Source: Utricularia gibba (taxonomy: Eukaryota > Streptophyta > Magnoliopsida > Lamiales > Lentibulariaceae). Taken from it: a stretch of DNA of 64,000 bases. Below the pieces are notes generated by a model, which ran no database searches, was not told the DNA's origin, and saw nothing but the letters and a program-made list of their open reading frames with translations. The translations under genes were made by a program, and so were the position numbers. Of the stretch, positions 58,101 through 64,000 are shown in pieces. Location: NCBI GenBank assembly GCA_002189035.1, contig NEEC01000017.1, forward strand, positions 1,116,001 through 1,180,000, given 5' to 3'. Within the stretch, counting starts at the first letter, position 1, and every line of letters begins with the position of its first letter.

Positions 58101-61100
58101 TCCTAAAGATTTTAAACAGACGCATTTATAAAAAGTACACCCAAATGCGATGGTAACAACTATGATTAGGAACCAATTCTGCTATATAATCCCACATATA
58201 TAGGAACCATTTATGCTATATAATCTCACATACATACAAATGCATATGATCTCTAAAAAAGAAAAAAACTACCATCAGGAATAGTTTCGGCCATATTTCC
58301 TTCAGGTGCTTGACTGTATGACCTTTCATTTGAATCCACTTTGAATGCTTCTTCGCCATTCAAAACCTTAGATAGCGCATCATAACCAGAAAGTATCATC
58401 TGAAAAAAACATGATAAAAAACAATGAAACTTTCGAGATAAAGCACAAACTAAATGAAAAAGTTTGGCAATATGAAGATGGGAACAATTTAACAAAATAA
58501 CGAACATCAGAAACCTTGTGGGCCAATGGATCATTTTTTAAGAAATGGACTCAAAGATTCAAAAGGTGTAATCGCCTAAGAAACAGGATCTTGTCGTAAA
58601 AACTGGAGCACCAACTTCCTAACAAGGGGCTACAACATAAAATTCCTGTACTTTTACCTTAATTTCATCCAGAGATACGGCTATGTCAAATTCTGAAACA
58701 GAGCCTTTTCCAGCCCAAATTCTGTTCACGAGTCCAGGATCAATCATGTCTCCCACATGACCCTCAACTGATATGGAACATTGTACATTTTTTACTACAT
58801 AATTCTGAGACCTTTTACGCACAATTTGCTGTCCTGGATTGTTTATAGAAATATCAACACGAGAAACTCAATGACCAAAAAATTTTTCAGTAGAGACAAA
58901 ATTTTATCCTGTAATGGGAATCATGAAAATTCCCCACTTCCAATTCCAAACGTAGTGATGAATGCAAGCTTACTTTGAGTGTTACTATGATTGAACTCCG
59001 ATTTTTCATCTACGGACTGAGAAAGAACAGAGAGCTTGGAAAGAGTGAACGAAAATTTGTGCACAATGTCTACCAGTTCAAGGTGGCAATCGATATTGAC
59101 ATTGAGTTGAAGTTCCTGAAGCCTGCCTGCAATACAGTATGGATACCAAAATTAATCCACCACAACAGCTGAATGTTCCATACACACATATTAAAGAAAT
59201 ACCAGACTCATGTCTCTCCACAAGTATGATATCTGGGCCTAAAAGTCTCAATGACAACAGTTTCACGCTCCTTAACAATTTTTGATATTGGGATTGCTGG
59301 GGATTTGCACAAGGATAACCATGAGGGGGGGCAGTATTCCTAGAATGTTGCGTGGTGATCACTTGAAATGGAAGGGATGCCAATTCTAGGATCCGTTGAT
59401 AGTATAAAGAAAAGCAGCCAATAAGCATCATCAATGATGATGCTTCAAGTATTATAAAGCCACCCTGCTCAGAAACAAAGTGAACTACCCTATGAATCAA
59501 TGTAAAAAATAAAAAATGGTTTAACTAATACGTAAGCTGCATAAAAAAATCTAATGCAAACTTATTCAATTTGAAGAAAATCTCCATACCTTGCATTCAC
59601 AAGATAATTCCTCATATTTATTTCCTACAAAAACAACTGCTTTGAATTCCTCTGGTTCATGGACAGGGGTATCTTTTAGATGGCATGCAGCCACACAAAC
59701 TCCTGAAACAGCCAAATTCAGCATGCATAAGTGGTCCCACGGTCCCCCTTGATCCACATTCACAGGAAAACTAACCCTATGAGATGGCATTGTATCATGA
59801 TGACGAGATTCATCAAGGCTCCCTCTTGAAGGTAATTTTAAGCTCAAGGATAGCTTGCAGTAATGAACTGATGCTTCAGTTAACGGACTTAAAGAGTATA
59901 AGGCATTTCTGAGCTCAAATCCATCAGAATTAACACCAACCTCGGGTAAACATCTAGAAAGTCCACATTGAACTCCATGTGTGCCAGCAACAATATACAG
60001 TTTCCCTTCTTGATACATGAATTGCATGACTGATGACTGGGTGGAGAAGTGAATCCCACTACAATTTACATCATTTTCCAAGATCACATCAGTTGCAAAA
60101 GAACCAGGCTTCACATTAATGCTAGTTTTGACACCCAATCCTTTCCTAGAATTCTGAAGAAAAAAGTGAAATGTCTTGATCACAAAATTGCATTTTAGAA
60201 CTACTTTAGCCGTTGTCATTGCTTCATTCTCATTGCTCTGAACATACAATGTCCGTGCAAATTCAGAATCAGGATTAGCAGTTTCCATCCTAAAATCATC
60301 ACCCAGTCCATTGATACAGAAGCCAAGTAACTCGTGGAATCCTTCAAAAATCATCTGTAAACCAAAAAACATTTGTGCCTATGCATGAAATTCAAAATAA
60401 TCGAATTATAAAGAATGATATCTGTTTATCACAATCACATGCTGCTTCTCATAATCCGTAGTGACATATCTATCACTAACAAATGATGGATACAAAAAGC
60501 AGCAAACATAAAGATTGGTCATCAGGTCAAACAGACTGTAGAAGGATTAGCGCATCCATGCATGGGTCCCCACCTCAAAGTTCACTAATTTTAAGAATGA
60601 AATTTCAACCACATCAAGAAATGCACAAACATAGGGATATAGTTGTTCCAACTTTTTCAGCATGACAATGGGAGAGAAACTTGAAATACGACAGTAATAA
60701 CGCATACATGCATTACCTTCATCAACTGAGACAAGTCGTCCAGAAAAATTAAGATGAAAATATCTGAGGCATCTAAATGTGCAACAGCTGAGACAAAAAC
60801 AACTGATGAACCAAGTGAATGATGAAACTTCCTAGAAAAAAGAAATAATATCAGAAAACATGTTATTACATGGAATGCACTTCTGGATTGAAAAAAAAAA
60901 ATGAATGTAACAGAGGACCAGAATCCATGACAAGTCTATGCTATGCTGCATCCTGGAATTAACTGAAACGACATGTTGCTTAAACCTCAAGGATATCATA
61001 TGGATTAAAAATTACGGTTTTGGAGGAAACCTCAATATTATATGATAATTTCATAAATTTCTTTCCCTAGAAGAAATTGCATACAACTTATAGCATTTTT

Positions 61101-64000
61101 ATGTATCCCTAAACCCTATCAACCACAATGAGCAGTTCAAATGCCTTCAGGAAGGACTTCAAAATAAAAATAAAATCAGAAATGCACTTCAAAAAATTCA
61201 ATTAATGTGCATTTCACAGAGAACATGAACCACCTAATGACTCTAATCCGCGACTTTGCAGGCTGCACAATGATAATTTCATCTTTATGACTCCAAGAAT
61301 TTTGGCTGTAGTAAGCATTGAAACCATTGAAGATGAGGAAAACACTGTGTAAACTTGTCCCCTGACATGTATAGGTTCCATTATCTGACTCTGGGAAATC
61401 ACCTCGGGGGTCTTCAACCACAAAGCCCTCTGGTTCAATATCGTAGCTCCTGAAGTCTTCATCTGATAACCCAACAGTTTCCTCAAAATTTGGAGATACC
61501 AGGAATTCAAGATTACTTATGTCAAACGATGAAAGTACACACATGTTTTGAAGGTTATTAGCCTCATCGGTGAAATGACTATTTGAAAGAGATATAACTA
61601 TATGTGGACCTGCAATTAGTGCTCCGAAATGAATATTCTTATCAGGAATCATTCTAACAATTCCCATTTGAAGTTTTCTTGGATATGTCTCTGAATCGCT
61701 ACCCAAAGAAGAATCACTTATGACAGCTCCTGGACCATACTCAATAATATTTCCCTTCCTATTCCAGTATGGCGAGCATTGCACTTGTGTGAATATGACA
61801 AAAATTGATACAAGAGAATCACACTCCAAGCTAAAGTTCAGTTTTCCAATAACCAGGCTGCCGTTGAAACAAGTAGAATGGCCAATGCCACCAACATCTG
61901 CTTCATGAATCCCCATTTCACAAAGAATCCACGGAGCATATGTAAACATTGCTGCTTCAGATTTGAGTCTATGACCATCCCAGTTGCACCATAGTTTCTC
62001 TAAAAGGTTATCTAAGCCAGAGATTGAGGTTACTATAGTATTTCTAAAAGCATGGGCAGAAGGAGCTTCACCAGAGCAAACATGTCCTGCCGACTCACTC
62101 TGGACAACTATCTGACTTTTGGTGGAGTGCTGATTCACATCTTGGGTTGAGGAACTACTTCCAATGCCTTCTCTAGAAGAAGAAGAAACAACATTCAACT
62201 GCCCAGATGCAAATTTTAGATGATATTCTAAGAAGCTTACATGGTACCACATGAAGAACTCGTCAATATAAAAATGGAATGAGGTTAAGCTTTTCTGGGA
62301 TTTTTTCCACTGAGAAAATGAGTTCCTATTGAAAGAAGACCGCACTGCATTGTCTGGAGAAACAGACAACATGATTTCTCGAACATTAAGAGAGAAACTG
62401 CGCTGTAGAAGACCATTTTCAGGAACAGAGCTAGCATCCGGCGTACTCATTGGAGAAGTAGACACACCCTTGTGTAGAAAGAACACTTTCATGCAGGAAA
62501 TAAACAAAGACTTTATCAGTCGAAAAATTAGAAAAAGGAGATGGAAAAATTTCAAGACTGGACAAGCAACCAAAGGCAAGGGAATTTTTCCATCATTCCT
62601 AGGTTCAATGGATGCAGTTCTTGCACGAATTATTCTTCGAGCCACTGCAATCGCTTCCAATGGTAAATATTTTTCAAGATCAGAAATCAAATCCCACTGA
62701 GAGCTGACATGCCTTGAATATGCTCTGTCCTGGGACATTAAAAGCACAGATTTTTTCAATGCATCTTGCGTAGGATATCCTACTCCCAGAAGTAGAGACT
62801 CATAAGTCTTTATGTACCGCAGCCACATACATGCAGTTTGAATTGTCCTAACCAAAGACTGCTTCGAACCTGGAATCAGAGAGCTAATTCTGGCTGACAC
62901 TATGCTCCAAAGCAGTTTTCCGCTTCTAGCATGTTTACGCTCCAATGAGAAGAATTCATAGAACATGAGCAAAGCTGAAAGGTCCAGTGGAGACAAGACA
63001 ACTTTTATAGAGGGAATATCAGTGCAAAAGGCTGTAAACTGAAGATAATTCAAATTAAGAAGATTGACCATACTGGCCACATTGACAACACAATCTGTTC
63101 CTTTTTCACGGTTCAATGCAATCTGAAAGCAGTCAACATCAACAAGCAATGAGCTTTTAGGAAAAGCCACAAAAAATGAACCCATGAGACCCATGATAAA
63201 GCATTCTGATTTAATCTGTGATGTGGCTCCGAACCGTTTCACGTTCAATGAGCATGAAAAAGGATCTTGGAAACGAGGAGATTTTAGGATCACCCGAACA
63301 TCATACAACTGCAAGCAACCATGCTTAATGACAGCGTTCAACAAAGATGTTCTCCACGTTTTGACGGTAATCTGCGAAATGTTCTGTATCGAATCATGCA
63401 GAATACAACCCTGAAACCATAAGGAAAAGTCTCATTTTGTCACCAAAGGAATTTTCATCTCAAAATAAAAAGGGATCATCTTACAAAAAATAAAATAAAC
63501 TATATCAAATGGAAAAAGAATGAAGAGTGAATCCGGCCTATCAAATTTCACTACACTCGCTTTTCCACCATCTCCCCTCCCACCCAATGCGAATCCCTGC
63601 CATCAACGGTTGCAAAGACTGAAAAAGAGGTACAATTACGGTACCTCAGGGTCAATCTCTCGAAGAAACTTTTTCCGTTCCTCCACCGTTTTGTCTCTCC
63701 ACTTGCACCTCCATTTCACTCCAAATTCATCCTCCTCTTCTCTTTTCCAATAATCCAAGACACCCATCAGCTAAAGCAACAGTTACACAAGAAAACTCAC
63801 AAACGGAAGAAAACAAAGCATACCCGAGTGAAAGAACGACACGCAGACCGCGAACTACGAGCGTGAAAGCGGAAGATGAGAAGGGCGAGAACTGGAGACT
63901 CAAGTGTTCAATAGTAACCTCCTTGAAGCAGAATCTGAACGGGTCGTCCAGTAATTCGTTGAGTGCGGAGGAGTTCAAAGTGACGTTCTTGAGTTCCCCG
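49115..64000 (-). CDS. VPS13-related bridge-like lipid-transfer protein (At3g50380/DUF1162-like), 5' end beyond the window
   Basis: A giant multi-exon gene reading leftwards; stop TGA at 49117-49115. Exons I could fix at the N-terminal side: 64000(+)-63824, 63770-63645, 63410-61234, 60831-60717, 60354-59590, 59465-59203, 59126-58974, 58833-58658, 58399-58273, 57997-57873, 57464-56764; many smaller ones follow to 49115. The right edge reads LKNVTLNSSALNELLDDPFR, which corresponds to a point shortly after the chorein start, so only the first exon(s) are missing. Next come an acidic/basic segment ending in IDPEGCILHDSI, WRCKWRDKTVEERKKFLREI, and the large exon with WLRYIKTYESLLLGVGYPTQ and a WDLISDLEKYLPLEAIAVAR stretch, all features of the VPS13 N-terminal half. 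The middle includes SHR-BD/VAB-like sequence (FSTYPIRISLLEDRLFSWRT, GPFIVFEISRGVE). The C-terminus contains WRIGPTLLTLCEHLFVSFTI, VVAYVDGRLCRNIPHPLARR and a poly-Gly end. VPS13 proteins bridge membranes and move bulk lipid along a hydrophobic groove; the role of this plant branch is little known. Confidence 0.9.
49131..49168. repeat. (ACC)n microsatellite inside the VPS13-like C-terminus
   Basis: Plus-strand (ACC/CAC)n at about 49135-49162 encodes, on the minus strand, a run of nine Gly flanked by Asp, a few codons before the stop. Length variation here would change only the Gly run. Confidence 0.9.

Noticed and set aside
1-64000. CRISPR arrays, rRNA, phage or bacterial operons
   Set aside because: No regularly spaced repeats, rRNA sequence or polycistronic prokaryotic layout anywhere; the sequence is plant nuclear.

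Overview
The window is nuclear DNA of a flowering plant, most likely a core eudicot. Genes are intron-rich with GT-AG borders, the intergenic DNA is AT-rich, and the families include plant-only ones (SEPALLATA-class MADS, CYC/TB1 TCP, SAWTOOTH-type BELL homeodomain, NPH3/BTB, COR413, UPF0496). I rebuilt exons by hand by matching ORF segments to donor/acceptor sites and reading phase. In eleven genes the joined exons give an exact open frame, which is the main evidence for those models. No clustered biosynthetic, defence or prokaryote-like system is visible; this looks like an ordinary gene-bearing euchromatic segment.

Left part (1-18,000). A decayed copy of a small LEA gene lies at the left edge (+). 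It is followed by a SEPALLATA-like MADS gene (+, 1816-3679), a convergent membrane-anchored RING-H2 E3 ligase gene (-, 4155-5497), a 306-bp hAT-type MITE (7987-8292), an ABHD17-like alpha/beta hydrolase (+, 9252-10971), an intronless group S-type bZIP (+, 12983-13552), the intact small LEA gene that matches the left-edge pseudogene (-, 14106-14459) and mitochondrial proline dehydrogenase (-, 15771-17359).

Middle part (18,000-38,000). A TMEM33/Pom33-like membrane protein (+, 18644-20394) converges with the delta subunit of eIF2B (-, 20931-23633). Next come a CYC/TB1-type TCP gene (-, 26172-27002), a UPF0496 membrane protein (+, 28877-30103) converging with a PQ-loop transporter-like gene of 12 exons (-, 30354-32497), then about 5.5 kb without genes that holds a Tourist-like MITE (33261-33439), a G-box palindrome and several low-complexity tracts.

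Right part (38,000-64,000). A SAWTOOTH-like BELL homeobox gene (+, 38047-41040), a PR-1/CAP gene (-, 42149-42675), a COR413 cold-regulated plasma-membrane protein (-, 43539-44698) and an NPH3/RPT2-like BTB gene (-, 46245-48245) are followed by a VPS13-related giant gene (-, 49115 to beyond the right edge) that fills the last 15 kb and lacks its N-terminal exon(s). Three of these genes (BELL, CAP, NPH3) read as full-length family members only if one- or two-base indels are assumed. Four such sites lie within 9 kb and none elsewhere, which points either to local sequence error or to local gene decay. The genes do not form one pathway. Several are stress-linked by family (ProDH, LEA, COR413, PR-1), others are developmental regulators (MADS, TCP, BELL) or housekeeping (eIF2B-delta, VPS13-like).
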